A DNA stretch of 64,000 nucleotides from Myroides odoratus (lineage in GTDB: Bacteria; Bacteroidota; Bacteroidia; Flavobacteriales; Flavobacteriaceae). A program made the translations under genes and the position numbers. The stretch spans positions 1 through 64,000 of the forward strand of contig NZ_LROZ01000006.1 of the NCBI RefSeq assembly GCF_001549985.1. Reading direction: 5' to 3'. The notes under the pieces were generated by a model. The model was not told the origin of the DNA and searched no databases. It saw nothing but the letters and a program-made list of their open reading frames with translations. Below are positions 8,122 to 17,683 of the stretch, one piece after another. Numbering within the stretch: position 1 is the stretch's first letter; every line of letters begins with the position of its first letter.

Positions 8122-9232
8122 GTCTGCTGAGTAAAATCCAAAGTAGAGGAAAAATATAAGCGAGATAGGCTAAATCAAACACACTATGATGTAGAAGCTC
8201 TTCAAAACCGACACGATTCCAAAATTGAATAAACAAGATTATACTCAAAGTTCCTGTAATAAGTAAAGTATAGAAGAAAAAGTCATAATTAAATTTCTTG
8301 ATATAAAAACTCAAAATTAACGGAGCTAAAAAGATAAATAATAGATTGTAAATGGAAGTATACGAGGTTTGTAATGTTAGCGGATTGTATTCTTTTAAAG
8401 TTTCTAAATTGGGAACTGTATAGAACACAAATAGGATAAGTAGAATTGATGTGACAAGAAAGCTGACGGAGAATCTGAGTTGTTTTTTCAGTTTCAATTG
8501 ACAGAATGGAGCAAAGAAATATAAAGCGAGTGGCACATAAGTAAAACCTCTTGTTAAAGCTAAAATACTGATACCAATGGCTAAACCAATTTCCTTCTTA
8601 TAGATTTCTTGTTTGAAATAGTGGTTCCAAAGTATAATAAAACACAGTACAAGAATCATATTGGACATGAAATCGCTAATCACGGCCATTTCGTACCAAA
8701 AAGGAATAGATATACCCAATAGTAAGAGAATATAAAACGCTTGTTGACGTTCAAATACTGTATACAGGGTATAGGCTAGTAATAGAAAAGAGAAAGCCTG
8801 AAAATACCCTACATCACCTAATAAATAGAACGGGATTCCCAATAATAACAAACCTGGAAAATTAGAGGTTCTCCCCCCTAAATGATCAATGGCAGTATAG
8901 GGATATTCACTTGTAAATATGGCTCGGATGGCCACTTCCATAGCAGACCAACGATCTACCTGTAAGGCATAACGATCTACATACTTTGTAAGAAATAGAA
9001 TTCCTCCTACTATTAGGCAAACGAAAAGGATGTAAATAAGGTTGTTTAATTTTGATAGGAGTTTATAAATAATTGCCCTTCCTCCTAAGATACATACTTG
9101 AAGAACTGTGAAACTAAGAATTATGGGTAGAAGAGGTAGGTTGTATTTTGTTCCATATTTGAGTAAGTATAGATAGTTAATTAGAATAAATAGTAAAGAA
9201 AATACAATATATTTTAAATTATAACATTTCAT
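8108..9232 (-). CDS. Multi-pass membrane protein, possible GT-C-type glycosyltransferase
   Basis: A 374-residue hydrophobic protein with about ten membrane helices. The first large external loop carries acidic/basic residues (YVDRYALQVDRWSAMEVAI, about 88-106) followed by LGGRTSNFPGLLLLGIPFYLLG. That layout (acidic residue in the first loop, then a Pro-containing helix) recalls lipid-linked-sugar glycosyltransferases of the GT-C superfamily, but I cannot assign a family. The start ATG is followed by a positively charged stretch. It is divergent from the secreted-protein trio starting at 9290 and convergent with the ABC ATPase. Confidence 0.6.
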   Translation of the reverse strand: MKCYNLKYIVFSLLFILINYLYLLKYGTKYNLPLLPIILSFTVLQVCILGGRAIIYKLLSKLNNLIYILFVCLIVGGILFLTKYVDRYALQVDRWSAMEVAIRAIFTSEYPYTAIDHLGGRTSNFPGLLLLGIPFYLLGDVGYFQAFSFLLLAYTLYTVFERQQAFYILLLLGISIPFWYEMAVISDFMSNMILVLCFIILWNHYFKQEIYKKEIGLAIGISILALTRGFTYVPLALYFFAPFCQLKLKKQLRFSVSFLVTSILLILFVFYTVPNLETLKEYNPLTLQTSYTSIYNLLFIFLAPLILSFYIKKFNYDFFFYTLLITGTLSIILFIQFWNRVGFEELLHHSVFDLAYLAYIFPLLWILLSRPTPK

Positions 9233-9289
9233 TTTTTATTTAAGTTAAAATAGGTTAATTTTCGGGTTTTAAATTTAAAATGTAATATT

Positions 9290-10180
9290 ATGAATAAAAA
9301 ATTACTTTGCGGTTTGTTTTTGTGTTTTAGTTCTTTTACTTGGGCACAGATTCTAGTACCTGTATCAACGGATAATCGATTACCTGTTTATGGAAAAGTA
9401 GGAGTTGGAATTAGTGCTCCTAAGAAGTCCTTACATATTAAAAAGCCTGATGTTTATGAGTTGGGTAGAGAAAATCATGATGGAGATGTTTGGATTGATG
9501 GAGGAAAATTAGAAATCGGAACGGTATGGGATTTTGAGATCGATGGACGTAATAGGTCGAAAATATTGTCAGATGGTTCGTTAAAGATTCAAACTAATAA
9601 TTATCCTTTTATGATGCTTGCAGAAGATCGACAAAATGGAACTATATTTACGTTGGGTATTGCTATCGCAAATCAAAACTATTCTCATATTGCTAAAAAA
9701 GGGGATTTGATTTTAAAATCAAATATGTATGCTAATTCTTACATCTTTGCTAATGAGAATAAGAATGGGTTAAACAATTTTAAATTTACGACAACAGGTC
9801 CAAATGAGACCAATGCTAGTACCAAACTCTTCATTGGAAACAATGGAAATATTGGAATTGGTACAGAAACTCCAGATGCAAAGCTTGCGGTAAATGGAGA
9901 TGTGCATGCCAAAGAAGTGCGAATTGACTTAACAGGATGGCCAGATTATGTTTTTGAAGATGCTTATGTTTTACCAACAATCGAGGAAGTAGAACGCCAT
10001 ATTAACGAAAAAGGGCATTTAATCAACATTCCTTCTGCAACTGAAGTGGAAAGTGGAGGTTTGCATGTTAGTGATATGATTAAAAAGCAACAAGAGAAAA
10101 TCGAAGAATTGACGTTGTATATCATTGAATTGAATAAACAATTACAAGAAGTTAAGGCAACAGTTAATCAAAAAAACTAG
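9290..10180 (+). CDS. Secreted GIGT-repeat/coiled-coil protein (tail-fibre-like)
   Basis: A 296-residue protein with a signal peptide ending near TWA-QI. It shows two 'KVGVGISAPKKSLHIK' / 'NIGIGTETPDAKLAVNG' repeats (about 37-52 and 188-204), the hallmark of Bacteroidota proteins annotated as tail-fibre or shufflon-like. The C-terminal module has WPDYVFEDAYVLPTIEEVE and GHLINIPSATEVES, then a coiled coil (about 262-296). The role is unknown; the module usually forms a trimeric surface fibre. The metalloprotease gene starts 6 bases downstream, so they are probably co-transcribed. Confidence 0.72.
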   Translation: MNKKLLCGLFLCFSSFTWAQILVPVSTDNRLPVYGKVGVGISAPKKSLHIKKPDVYELGRENHDGDVWIDGGKLEIGTVWDFEIDGRNRSKILSDGSLKIQTNNYPFMMLAEDRQNGTIFTLGIAIANQNYSHIAKKGDLILKSNMYANSYIFANENKNGLNNFKFTTTGPNETNASTKLFIGNNGNIGIGTETPDAKLAVNGDVHAKEVRIDLTGWPDYVFEDAYVLPTIEEVERHINEKGHLINIPSATEVESGGLHVSDMIKKQQEKIEELTLYIIELNKQLQEVKATVNQKN

Positions 10181-10186
10181 ATTCGG

Positions 10187-12067
10187 ATGAAAAAGATACT
10201 CATACTCTTTGTATGGTGTTTGGGATTATCTGCTCTAGGTCAAGAGAATTTAATTTACCAACAGATACAAAATGAAAAGCTGAACGGAGAAAAATTTGCT
10301 CCGGTTCAAGGGGTTTTTAAGCCCGATAAATTGGATCCTGCTATAGCAAAAGAGTTTAAGAATAGCAAAGAAGTTGATTTTTTCCAGTTTGACGCCAAAG
10401 CAATTTCACATAAAGAGCGCTCGTTTAGTCTAGATCTCCCTTTACATAATCAAATTATAACTTTGGAATTAGTAGCCGTGGATGATAGTTTCTATGACTA
10501 TGAAGTGGTTACGGATAAAGGAAAAATTATTCCATCAAATCGAAGCGTTAAACATTATCGAGGGGTGGTAAAAGATGATTCCAAGAGTTTAGTAGCAATA
10601 AGTTTTTTCGAAGATGAAATAGGAGGAGTAATATCCAATAAGTATGGCAATTTTAATATTGGAACGATTTCTAAAAAAGGAGTAATCTTTTATAAAGATA
10701 GTAATTTAATTAAAGAGTCTGATTGGGCCTGTAAAGAAGTTGAATTAAAAGAAGAGAAAGCAATAACATCTATTAAGGATATGACTGCTAATACTTTCAA
10801 TGCAAAAGAATTAATTTCTAATTGTGTAAAAATACAATTAGATGTAGCTTATGATGTATATACATTTAATCAGTATAATTTTTTGCGTACTGAAAGTTAT
10901 ATGGCTACTCTTTTTAATCAAGTAGCACTTCTCTATCAAAATGAAGGAATCCGTATTGGAATTTCTAATATAAGGATTTGGACTTCACCAGACCCTTTTG
11001 CTACTCTAGATCCCGCTAGTGAAGAACAACTTACTTCCTATCGATCTTATCTCTCTGGAAATTTTTCTGGAAATATTAGTATGTTGTTTACTAAAAGAAC
11101 AAATGGAGGAATAGCTTATCTTAACACTAGTTCAATGTTATGTAGTAAAAAAAGCAATAAGGTTGGTATCTCAGGTATATCGGGAAATGTAAATTTGGTA
11201 CCTGTTTTTTCTAGACCAGTTAAAGTTGTCGCTCATGAGTTAGGGCATATTTTTGGGTCTCCTCATACACATGCGTGCGAATGGAATGGAAATAATACGG
11301 CAATAGATAATTGTGGTACGTTTTATTTTGATTACTATGGAGAATTTAATAGTAGTACCCAAGGATATTATTGTTATGATGCAAATAATCCTATGTTGCC
11401 TTCACAAGGAGGAACAATAATGAGCTATTGCGACCAGTTTTTTCCTGGAAGTCCAGGAGTAAGTTTTAGTGAGGGGTTTGGACCACAGCCCGGGAATCGC
11501 ATTAGAGCAACAGTTGCTTTTTCATCTGTTGGAATTTTAAAATGTTTAAACGATTGTCCAATTAATTGTATGGCAAATATTGCGGTTACTTCAACAGTAT
11601 CAAATTTGATTTATGATTTAAAGCAAGCTTCTAATACTGTTACAGCAACTAATACTATTGAACCAGGAGGAATGGCCGTTTATTTAGGTAATTCAGTTCT
11701 ATTAAAAAATGGATTTAAGGCAACTGAAGGTGCTGTGTTTTTAGGGAAAGTGCTTCCATGTGCTGGAAATACTAGAGCAACAAGTGTTGCAGTAGGTTTT
11801 GCAGAAGATCAAGGAACAAATGAAGAAAATCAATCTATTATACAAGTATTTCCAAACCCAACCTCAGATCAAGTGACTGTAACTTCCAATCAAGCTATTG
11901 TATTTTGGGAGCTATTTAATGAAATTGGACAAACAAGTGGTAGTGCTAAAGTAAACCATCAAAAAGAGTTTCAAGTGAATCTTACCCAGCTGAAAAAAGG
12001 CTTGTATTTGATTCGCTTTACGATGGAAGATGGAACAAGTAACAGTCAAAAAGTAATCAGAAAATAA
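10187..12067 (+). CDS. Secreted M12B-like zinc metalloprotease with type IX sorting domain
   Basis: A 626-residue preproprotein: signal peptide (about 1-18), propeptide (about 20-200), catalytic domain (about 200-460), a small Cys-bounded domain of the type that decorates Bacteroidota surface proteins (about 460-520), and a C-terminal type IX secretion signal with VFPNPTSDQVTV (about 554-565) and GLYLIRF. The zinc site is HELGHIFGSPH (349-359), the HExxHxxGxxH metzincin motif, with the Met-turn IMSYC at about 411-415. It should be exported to the surface or medium by the T9SS and cleave extracellular proteins. It sits between the fibre-like gene and a lipoprotein gene. Confidence 0.88.
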   Translation: MKKILILFVWCLGLSALGQENLIYQQIQNEKLNGEKFAPVQGVFKPDKLDPAIAKEFKNSKEVDFFQFDAKAISHKERSFSLDLPLHNQIITLELVAVDDSFYDYEVVTDKGKIIPSNRSVKHYRGVVKDDSKSLVAISFFEDEIGGVISNKYGNFNIGTISKKGVIFYKDSNLIKESDWACKEVELKEEKAITSIKDMTANTFNAKELISNCVKIQLDVAYDVYTFNQYNFLRTESYMATLFNQVALLYQNEGIRIGISNIRIWTSPDPFATLDPASEEQLTSYRSYLSGNFSGNISMLFTKRTNGGIAYLNTSSMLCSKKSNKVGISGISGNVNLVPVFSRPVKVVAHELGHIFGSPHTHACEWNGNNTAIDNCGTFYFDYYGEFNSSTQGYYCYDANNPMLPSQGGTIMSYCDQFFPGSPGVSFSEGFGPQPGNRIRATVAFSSVGILKCLNDCPINCMANIAVTSTVSNLIYDLKQASNTVTATNTIEPGGMAVYLGNSVLLKNGFKATEGAVFLGKVLPCAGNTRATSVAVGFAEDQGTNEENQSIIQVFPNPTSDQVTVTSNQAIVFWELFNEIGQTSGSAKVNHQKEFQVNLTQLKKGLYLIRFTMEDGTSNSQKVIRK

Positions 12068-12070
12068 ATC

Positions 12071-12916
12071 ATGAGAAATATAGTTCCTGGTGTACTAGTC
12101 TTCTTTCTGTTGCTTTGTACTGCTTGTAATACAGATGATACCGTAATACCTTCCTACACCCAAATAACCAAAGAGCAAAAAGCACTAGTGGTGGGCGATT
12201 GGCAATTGACGTATTACACCAATACAGCAGGCGATAAATTGGATTTGAGCGCAGCAGGTATTTTGGTTCGTTACGCATTTACAAAAGAAGGAATAGTAAC
12301 CATCGAAAATGGTTCCTCACAACCCATTCGCTTTACCGATAATTCGCAGTATTTAACGTCTGATGGAACAACGGAATATGTGTTTGACTATGTCAAACAA
12401 TGGGGGGATGAAATAGAAAAGAAAGAACGCTTGTATTTTCGAGGGCCTTGGCAACCAACTATTGCATTTGATCTTGATGAAGTGACCCAAGACCAATTGA
12501 TTTTAAGTCAGGAGGGAAAAGAAACGTATGTGTTTAAAAGACTACCAAAAGATGTTGTTTACCCTAAAATTTCAGAAGAGGATAAAAGATTACTAGTGGG
12601 TACTTGGAGATTATACGAAATTTCTGATTTTACTGGAAAAAAAAGAGTGTTCAATGAAACGGAGGTCGTAGAATATGATTTTGGTTATAATGAATGGCTA
12701 ATAGTCAATAATAAATCAGCCTTGGAGGGTGGTATTTTCAATCAATTTATTAAAATGAGGCTGTCATCTTATTCCTATCGATTTGATTTTAAATGGGAAC
12801 AACAAGAAGTACTATATATCGATGATTTAGGAAGCTATACAATGAGAATTGCCCAAGATAGGTTAATACTTGCGGTATCGGATGGTGTAGTACTTAAACT
12901 AGATCGTTTAAAATAA
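12071..12916 (+). CDS. Lipoprotein with two lipocalin-like repeats
   Basis: A 281-residue protein with a lipobox (LLLCTAC, Cys about 18), so it is expected to be lipid-anchored. Two homologous halves are visible: EQKALVVGDWQLTYYTNTAG (about 36-55) and DKRLLVGTWRLYEISDFTG (about 174-192), each starting with the G-x-W motif of lipocalin-like domains common in Bacteroidota lipoproteins. It starts 3 bases after the protease stop and closes this likely operon. A chaperone, inhibitor or substrate-binding role is conjecture. Confidence 0.72.
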   Translation: MRNIVPGVLVFFLLLCTACNTDDTVIPSYTQITKEQKALVVGDWQLTYYTNTAGDKLDLSAAGILVRYAFTKEGIVTIENGSSQPIRFTDNSQYLTSDGTTEYVFDYVKQWGDEIEKKERLYFRGPWQPTIAFDLDEVTQDQLILSQEGKETYVFKRLPKDVVYPKISEEDKRLLVGTWRLYEISDFTGKKRVFNETEVVEYDFGYNEWLIVNNKSALEGGIFNQFIKMRLSSYSYRFDFKWEQQEVLYIDDLGSYTMRIAQDRLILAVSDGVVLKLDRLK

Positions 12917-12920
12917 AAAA

Positions 12921-12950
12921 AAGTCTAAAGCATCGCTTTAGACTTTTTTG
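12921..12950. terminator. Bidirectional terminator
   Basis: Stem AAGTCTAAAGC (12921-12931) / GCTTTAGACTT (12935-12945), 11 bp, with A and T tracts on the two sides, separates the lipoprotein gene from the convergent saccharopine dehydrogenase-like gene. Confidence 0.88.
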
Positions 12951-12954
12951 TGTA

Positions 12955-14304
12955 TTAGAATCCTTGGTATTCTACTTCTTTTTCGTCGAAAACGATGCCG
13001 TTTTCTTCTAATTCTTTCAGAATCGGAGCATATACTTCCTCTTCAATTGGCATTTGTACCCCAGGGGTACTAATAGTACCTTTTAATATTTTTAAAGCTG
13101 CAATTGCTAAAGGTAAACCAACTGTTTTTGCCATAGCGGTATAGGTCTGATCATCACCGATACAAATCATCGTAGAGTCAATTTGTTTTTTCTCTCCGTT
13201 TAATTCATACCCAATCTTGTGGTACATCACAATCATGTCTTTGTCATCAGGATCCAATGTCCAGCTATCAGCTAATATTTTTTCTAAAATCTGCGCTGGA
13301 GTAGCATTTTTCAAACCAATGATTTTGTTCGGGTTGAAAAGATCTAGTTCTAATAACTTCTCCCATGCAATATCATCTTGATCAATGTTTAATGCCAATC
13401 TCAATTTCGTTTCTACGGTATCCGTTGGATGGTACGGTAAATACAAGTTAATGAATTCACGGTATGACATGGTCTCTGAATGATCGATTACATAAGTATC
13501 GTCTGTAATTCCCAATTCAACAAATAAGTTCCATGCTCTTGAATATCCTACACGACGAATAGTTCCTCTAAAGATCGTTTTCGCATCGTCTAAGCCATAA
13601 ACGCTTTGGTATTTCAATGAATCGCGGTTCGCATAGGCTTCAAATTTGCCATAACCTTCCACATTTAAGAACTCCGTACGTCTGAATACTTTGTTGTATG
13701 GGATATATTTGTATTGTCCTTCTTGGATAAATTTAGCAGCACCACCTTGTCCTGCTAAAACCACATTACGCGGATTCCAAGTAAATTTATAGTTCCATAA
13801 GTTGTTGTCTGATTCAGGAGCCATTAATCCCCCACAAAAAGATTCAAAAGAAATTACTTTTCCTCCTTTTGCTTTTACTTCATGAATAATTTTCATGGCA
13901 CTCATGTGATCGATTCCAGGATCTAGTCCTATCTCGTTCATGAATACAAGGTTATTGGCTTTTACTTCTTCATCCAAGGCAGCCATAGCCGGACTGATAT
14001 AAGAAGCCGTAGCTAAATGTTTTTTAAACTGAACACAATCTTTCGCTAATTCGATGTGTAAAGCGGCCGGTAGCATCGAGATAACAATATCCGATTGCTG
14101 TACCAAAGCTTGTCTTTGTTCGGTATTAAATAAATCAAATTCCTTTGCCGTAGCATTTGGATGTCCCATTGCTTTTTTCTCCGCTAAAGCTAAAGATAAA
14201 TCACAAATGGTTAAATGAAGGTTTTCTGTCGTAGATTTTTCAAGTAAATACTTAATAAGTGATGAGGCAGAACGGCCAGCGCCTACGATTAATATTTCTT
14301 TCAT
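12955..14304 (-). CDS. Saccharopine dehydrogenase-like oxidoreductase
   Basis: A 449-residue cytoplasmic protein with an N-terminal Rossmann fold (LIVGAGRSASSLIKYLL, about 5-21) and the large C-terminal catalytic domain of the saccharopine dehydrogenase family (SFESFCGGLMAPESDNNLWNY region, about 153-173). Family members that form glutamate and aminoadipate semialdehyde act in lysine catabolism, and this is the usual annotation in flavobacteria, but homospermidine-synthase-like and other relatives share the fold. It is monocistronic; a 427-base gap lies upstream. Confidence 0.82.
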   Translation of the reverse strand: MKEILIVGAGRSASSLIKYLLEKSTTENLHLTICDLSLALAEKKAMGHPNATAKEFDLFNTEQRQALVQQSDIVISMLPAALHIELAKDCVQFKKHLATASYISPAMAALDEEVKANNLVFMNEIGLDPGIDHMSAMKIIHEVKAKGGKVISFESFCGGLMAPESDNNLWNYKFTWNPRNVVLAGQGGAAKFIQEGQYKYIPYNKVFRRTEFLNVEGYGKFEAYANRDSLKYQSVYGLDDAKTIFRGTIRRVGYSRAWNLFVELGITDDTYVIDHSETMSYREFINLYLPYHPTDTVETKLRLALNIDQDDIAWEKLLELDLFNPNKIIGLKNATPAQILEKILADSWTLDPDDKDMIVMYHKIGYELNGEKKQIDSTMICIGDDQTYTAMAKTVGLPLAIAALKILKGTISTPGVQMPIEEEVYAPILKELEENGIVFDEKEVEYQGF

Positions 14305-14731
14305 TATTTTGTTTTTGGTTGTTTTACGAGTTACGAAAGTAAGGAATTATATAATGATAGGGGCAAAATTTTTGCTAAAAAAGTTTGGAATAGAATTGTC
14401 TAAGTGAAGATAATATAGAAGGCTTTTCCTGGCTAAACAAGAAAACAAACAGCAGTTTTCAAGTAGATGGAATGTATTGTAAGACGATCAAATCGAAGAG
14501 CAAAGAAAGAAAACAGCTTTTATCGTTTTTTAATAGGATCGCTGATGGTTTGATGAAACCTTTTTTTGTTTGGTAAAAAAATGAAAGAGGAGTGAAAAAG
14601 TAGTGAAAAAGGAAGATAAACCTCAAATGGAGAACAATAAATAACTCCTTCGTGACATGGAGTCTACATTTATTTTTAAGTTTTCTTCGGTGCCGTTTGG
14701 TGGATAATTTGTATCTTCGAAAGAAAAATAA
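14305..14731. other. Intergenic stretch, no clear feature
   Basis: 427 AT-rich bases lie between two divergent genes. I find no tRNA, terminator or convincing repeat. A 28-codon ATG ORF (14467-14553, beginning MECIVRRSNRRAKK) has no supporting signal. A weak -7-like TATCTTCG lies at 14712-14719, just before the DUF423 gene. Confidence 0.5.
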
Positions 14732-15130
14732 ATGGGACGAAAAATTATTATAACAGCTACATTATTAGGAGCTTTAGGTATTATTTTAGGCGCCTTTGGA
14801 GCACATGGTTTGAAAAAGATTGTCAGTGAAACGGCAGTAGCTTCTTATGAAGTTGGTGTTCGTTATCAGATGTATCACGTCTTTTTTCTCTTGTTCGTCG
14901 GTCTTTCTTCCTTTTTTACTGATGCAGTGAAAAAGCGATTGTTTATTTTGACTTTGATTGGAGTAACCTTATTCTCAGGGTCGATTTATCTACTAACGTT
15001 CAATGGATTGTCAGGATTTAACGTTAAATTCTTGGGTCCAATTACACCTATTGGAGGAATTTTTATGATTTTAGCATGGGTGTATGCTGCAATTCAGACC
15101 CTTAAAATGGGAAAAAGTACGAAAATCTAG
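14732..15130 (+). CDS. DUF423 (YgdD-like) small membrane protein
   Basis: A 132-residue protein with four hydrophobic helices. The N-terminal signature ITATLLGALGIILGAFGAHGLKK (about 6-28) and the following VGVRYQMYHVFFLL are characteristic of the DUF423/YgdD family of inner membrane proteins, whose biochemical role is not established. Its stop is 67 bases before pckA, which has its own -7-like box in the gap. Confidence 0.88.
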   Translation: MGRKIIITATLLGALGIILGAFGAHGLKKIVSETAVASYEVGVRYQMYHVFFLLFVGLSSFFTDAVKKRLFILTLIGVTLFSGSIYLLTFNGLSGFNVKFLGPITPIGGIFMILAWVYAAIQTLKMGKSTKI

Positions 15131-15160
15131 TTTTGTGCATCGTTATATTAAATTTATTTC

Positions 15161-15168
15161 TAAGTTTG
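15161..15168 (+). promoter_or_regulatory. -7 promoter box for pckA
   Basis: TAAGTTTG fits the Bacteroidota TAnnTTTG consensus and lies 29 bases before the pckA start. A TTTG at 15132-15135 is slightly too far upstream (25-base spacer) to be a confident -33 element. Confidence 0.45.
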
Positions 15169-15197
15169 CATATTAATTAAAAAGACAACATAACATA

Positions 15198-16817
15198 ATG
15201 AAAATGGCTAATACGCAATCAATTTCACTTGAAAAATATGGTATTAAAGATGTTGTAGAGATTGTATATAATCCTTCCTACGATCTTTTATATAATGAAG
15301 AAATTAAGTCTGACCTACAGGGGTTTGAAAAAGGACAAGTAACTGAATTAGGAGCTGTAAATGTTATGACAGGTGAGTTCACTGGTCGTTCTCCAAAAGA
15401 TAAATATATCGTAAAGGACTCAGTTACTGAGAATACCGTATGGTGGAATTCTCCAGAATCTCCAAATGATAACAAGCCGATTGACCAAAAAACGTGGGAA
15501 GCTTTAAAAGCAACTACGGCAGAAGAGTTGTCTGGAAAAAAACTTTATGTTGTTGACGCTTTCTGTGGTGCGAATGAAAATACGCGCTTGAAAGTGAGAT
15601 TCATTATGGAAGTAGCATGGCAAGCACATTTTGTGAAAAATATGTTCATCCGCCCTACAGAAGAAGAATTAGCAAACTTCGGTGAGCCTGATTTCGTAGT
15701 AATGAATGGTTCTAAAGCAACATTTAAAGATTACAAAGCATACGGATTAAATTCAGAAGTATATATTGCGTTCAATCTAACTGAAAAAGTTCAAATCATT
15801 GGTGGTACTTGGTACGGAGGTGAGATGAAAAAAGGATTGTTCTCTATGATGAACTATTATTTACCATTGCAAGGAATGGCATCAATGCACTGTTCAGCAA
15901 ACAAAGGTAAAGATGGGGATGTAGCCGTATTCTTCGGATTATCTGGAACAGGAAAAACAACGTTGTCAACAGATCCAAAACGCGAGTTGATTGGTGATGA
16001 TGAGCACGGATGGGATGACGAAGGAGTATTCAACTTCGAAGGAGGTTGTTATGCAAAAACAATTAGCTTAAGCAAAGAAAACGAACCAGATATCTATGGT
16101 GCGATTCGCCGTGATGCTTTATTGGAAAACGTTACTGTTGATGCAAATGGTGTTATTGACTTTAATGATGGTTCTGTAACACAAAACACACGTGTTTCTT
16201 ACCCAATTGATCACATTGAAAATATTGTAAAACCGGTTTCTAAAGCTGGTCATGCAACGAAAGTAATCTTCTTAACTGCAGATGCTTTTGGAGTGATGCC
16301 TCCAGTTTCAAAATTGACTCCGGAACAAACTAAATATTACTTCTTATCTGGATTTACAGCTAAATTAGCAGGTACAGAAAGAGGAGTAACTCAACCAGAA
16401 CCTACATTCTCAGCTTGTTTTGGTAAAGCATTCTTGTCTTTACACCCAACAAAATACGGAGAAGAGTTAGTGAAGAAAATGGAGGAGCACAACGCTACTG
16501 CCTATATGGTTAACACTGGTTGGAACGGTACTGGAAAACGTATTTCTATTAAAGATACACGTGCAATTATTGACAGAATTTTAGATGGTTCTATCGAGAA
16601 TGCAGAAACGAAAATTATTCCTATTTATAATTTTGTTGTGCCAACAGCTTTAGAAGGAGTAGATACAAATATCTTAGATCCTCGTAACACGTATGGTGAA
16701 GCAAAAGAGTGGGAAGATAAAGCAAAAGATTTAGCTGCTTTATTCATCAAAAACTTTAATTTGTATACAAATAATGACGCTGGAAAAGCTTTAGTTGAAG
16801 CAGGACCACAGTTGTAA
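15198..16817 (+). CDS. pckA: Phosphoenolpyruvate carboxykinase (ATP)
   Basis: A 539-residue enzyme of typical length for the ATP-dependent type. It converts oxaloacetate and ATP to phosphoenolpyruvate, CO2 and ADP, the first committed step of gluconeogenesis. Visible motifs: the P-loop (kinase-1a) [11 protein letters not shown] (about 249-259), the metal/kinase-2 motif [11 protein letters not shown] (about 265-275), the substrate-site segment [14 protein letters not shown] near residue 57, and [16 protein letters not shown] at the start gives two near-equivalent starts; the first ATG is used. Confidence 0.96.
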   Translation: MKMANTQSISLEKYGIKDVVEIVYNPSYDLLYNEEIKSDLQGFEKGQVTELGAVNVMTGEFTGRSPKDKYIVKDSVTENTVWWNSPESPNDNKPIDQKTWEALKATTAEELSGKKLYVVDAFCGANENTRLKVRFIMEVAWQAHFVKNMFIRPTEEELANFGEPDFVVMNGSKATFKDYKAYGLNSEVYIAFNLTEKVQIIGGTWYGGEMKKGLFSMMNYYLPLQGMASMHCSANKGKDGDVAVFFGLSGTGKTTLSTDPKRELIGDDEHGWDDEGVFNFEGGCYAKTISLSKENEPDIYGAIRRDALLENVTVDANGVIDFNDGSVTQNTRVSYPIDHIENIVKPVSKAGHATKVIFLTADAFGVMPPVSKLTPEQTKYYFLSGFTAKLAGTERGVTQPEPTFSACFGKAFLSLHPTKYGEELVKKMEEHNATAYMVNTGWNGTGKRISIKDTRAIIDRILDGSIENAETKIIPIYNFVVPTALEGVDTNILDPRNTYGEAKEWEDKAKDLAALFIKNFNLYTNNDAGKALVEAGPQL

Positions 16818-16829
16818 TAGATATTAAAA

Positions 16830-16856
16830 AAAAGAGAGCTAAGCTCTCTTTTTTTG
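16830..16856 (+). terminator. pckA terminator
   Basis: Stem AAAGAGAG (16831-16838) / CTCTCTTT (16844-16851) with a short loop and a T run to 16855, 13 bases after the pckA stop. Confidence 0.85.
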
Positions 16857-16889
16857 TTATGAGGTAACTCATAACTCATAACTCATAAC
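16856..16889. repeat. Heptanucleotide tandem repeat (AACTCAT)x3 with inverted GTTATGAG
   Basis: Three exact copies of AACTCAT run from 16866 to 16886 and are followed by AAC. Directly before them GTTATGAG (16856-16863) is the reverse complement of the CTCATAAC unit, so the element can fold back on itself. It sits exactly between the pckA terminator and the hemD terminator, outside any gene. Confidence 0.85.
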
Positions 16890-16890
16890 A

Positions 16891-16920
16891 AAAAAAGTCT
16901 TCCAATCGGAAGACTTTTTT
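16891..16920. terminator. Terminator for the hemD operon (minus strand), possibly bidirectional
   Basis: A perfect 13-bp arm pair, AAAAAAGTCTTCC (16891-16903) / GGAAGACTTTTTT (16908-16920), with loop AATC, lies 5 bases beyond the hemD stop. Confidence 0.88.
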
Positions 16921-16925
16921 TATAT

Positions 16926-17669
16926 TTATTTATTCACTTTCTGAATGTATTTTTCAAGAGCCATGGTCATGGATGGGGCTTCCGGTGACGGAGCCATAAT
17001 ATCCACGCGTAAATCGTGATCTAAGGCTTCTTTTTGCGTTGTTGTACCAAATACTGCAATTCGAGTATTATCTTGAGAGAAATCGGGGAAATTCATAAAT
17101 AATGATTTGATTCCCGTTGGACTGAAGAAAGCCAGAACATCGTATTTTACATCGGCTAAATCAGATAAATCACTCATGACCGTTCTGTAAAATGTTCCTG
17201 GAGTCCAATCCACTTTTAATTCGCCTAGAATAGTAGGTACTTCCGCGTTTAATTGATCTGAAGCCGATAATAAGAATTTCTCGTCCTTGTATTTTTTAAT
17301 TAAAGGAGCTAAATCAGCAAAGTCTTTCTGACCAACATAAATCTTTCTTTTGCGATATACCACATATTTTTGTAAATAAAAGGCGATAGCTTCTGATTGA
17401 CAAAAGTACTTAAGTGTTTCAGGCACTTTATAGCGCATTTCTTCTGCAACACGAAAGAAGTGGTCAACGGAGTTTCTACTCGTTAAAATAACCGCTGTAA
17501 AGTTATTTAAATCGATCTTCTGTTGTCTTACGTCCTTAGCAGGTACACCTTCAACGTGTATAAAAGGCCTAAAGTCAATTTTTACTTTATACTTTTGTTC
17601 GATCTCAAAGTATGGAGAGTTTTCTACTTTAGGTTCTGGCTGAGAAACCAAAATTGTTTTCACTTTCAT
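16926..17669 (-). CDS. hemD: Uroporphyrinogen-III synthase
   Basis: A 247-residue two-domain protein of HemD type. It cyclises hydroxymethylbilane to uroporphyrinogen III in haem synthesis. Family sequence is weakly conserved; the visible marks are the N-terminal ILVSQPEPK strand, VILTSRNSVDHFF (about 80-92), the domain-swap region around 90-110, and the C-terminal LAFFSPTGIKSLF (about 179-191) with the conserved S/T-x-x-x-V/I pattern. It lies 14 bases downstream of the DUF4271 gene on the same strand, a pairing usual in flavobacteria. Confidence 0.86.
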   Translation of the reverse strand: MKVKTILVSQPEPKVENSPYFEIEQKYKVKIDFRPFIHVEGVPAKDVRQQKIDLNNFTAVILTSRNSVDHFFRVAEEMRYKVPETLKYFCQSEAIAFYLQKYVVYRKRKIYVGQKDFADLAPLIKKYKDEKFLLSASDQLNAEVPTILGELKVDWTPGTFYRTVMSDLSDLADVKYDVLAFFSPTGIKSLFMNFPDFSQDNTRIAVFGTTTQKEALDHDLRVDIMAPSPEAPSMTMALEKYIQKVNK

Positions 17670-17683
17670 AGTTTAATTCTTAT

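Noticed and set aside
14467..14553. 28-codon ORF beginning MECIVRRSNRR
   Set aside because: No promoter, terminator or start context supports it; such an ORF is expected by chance in 427 bases.
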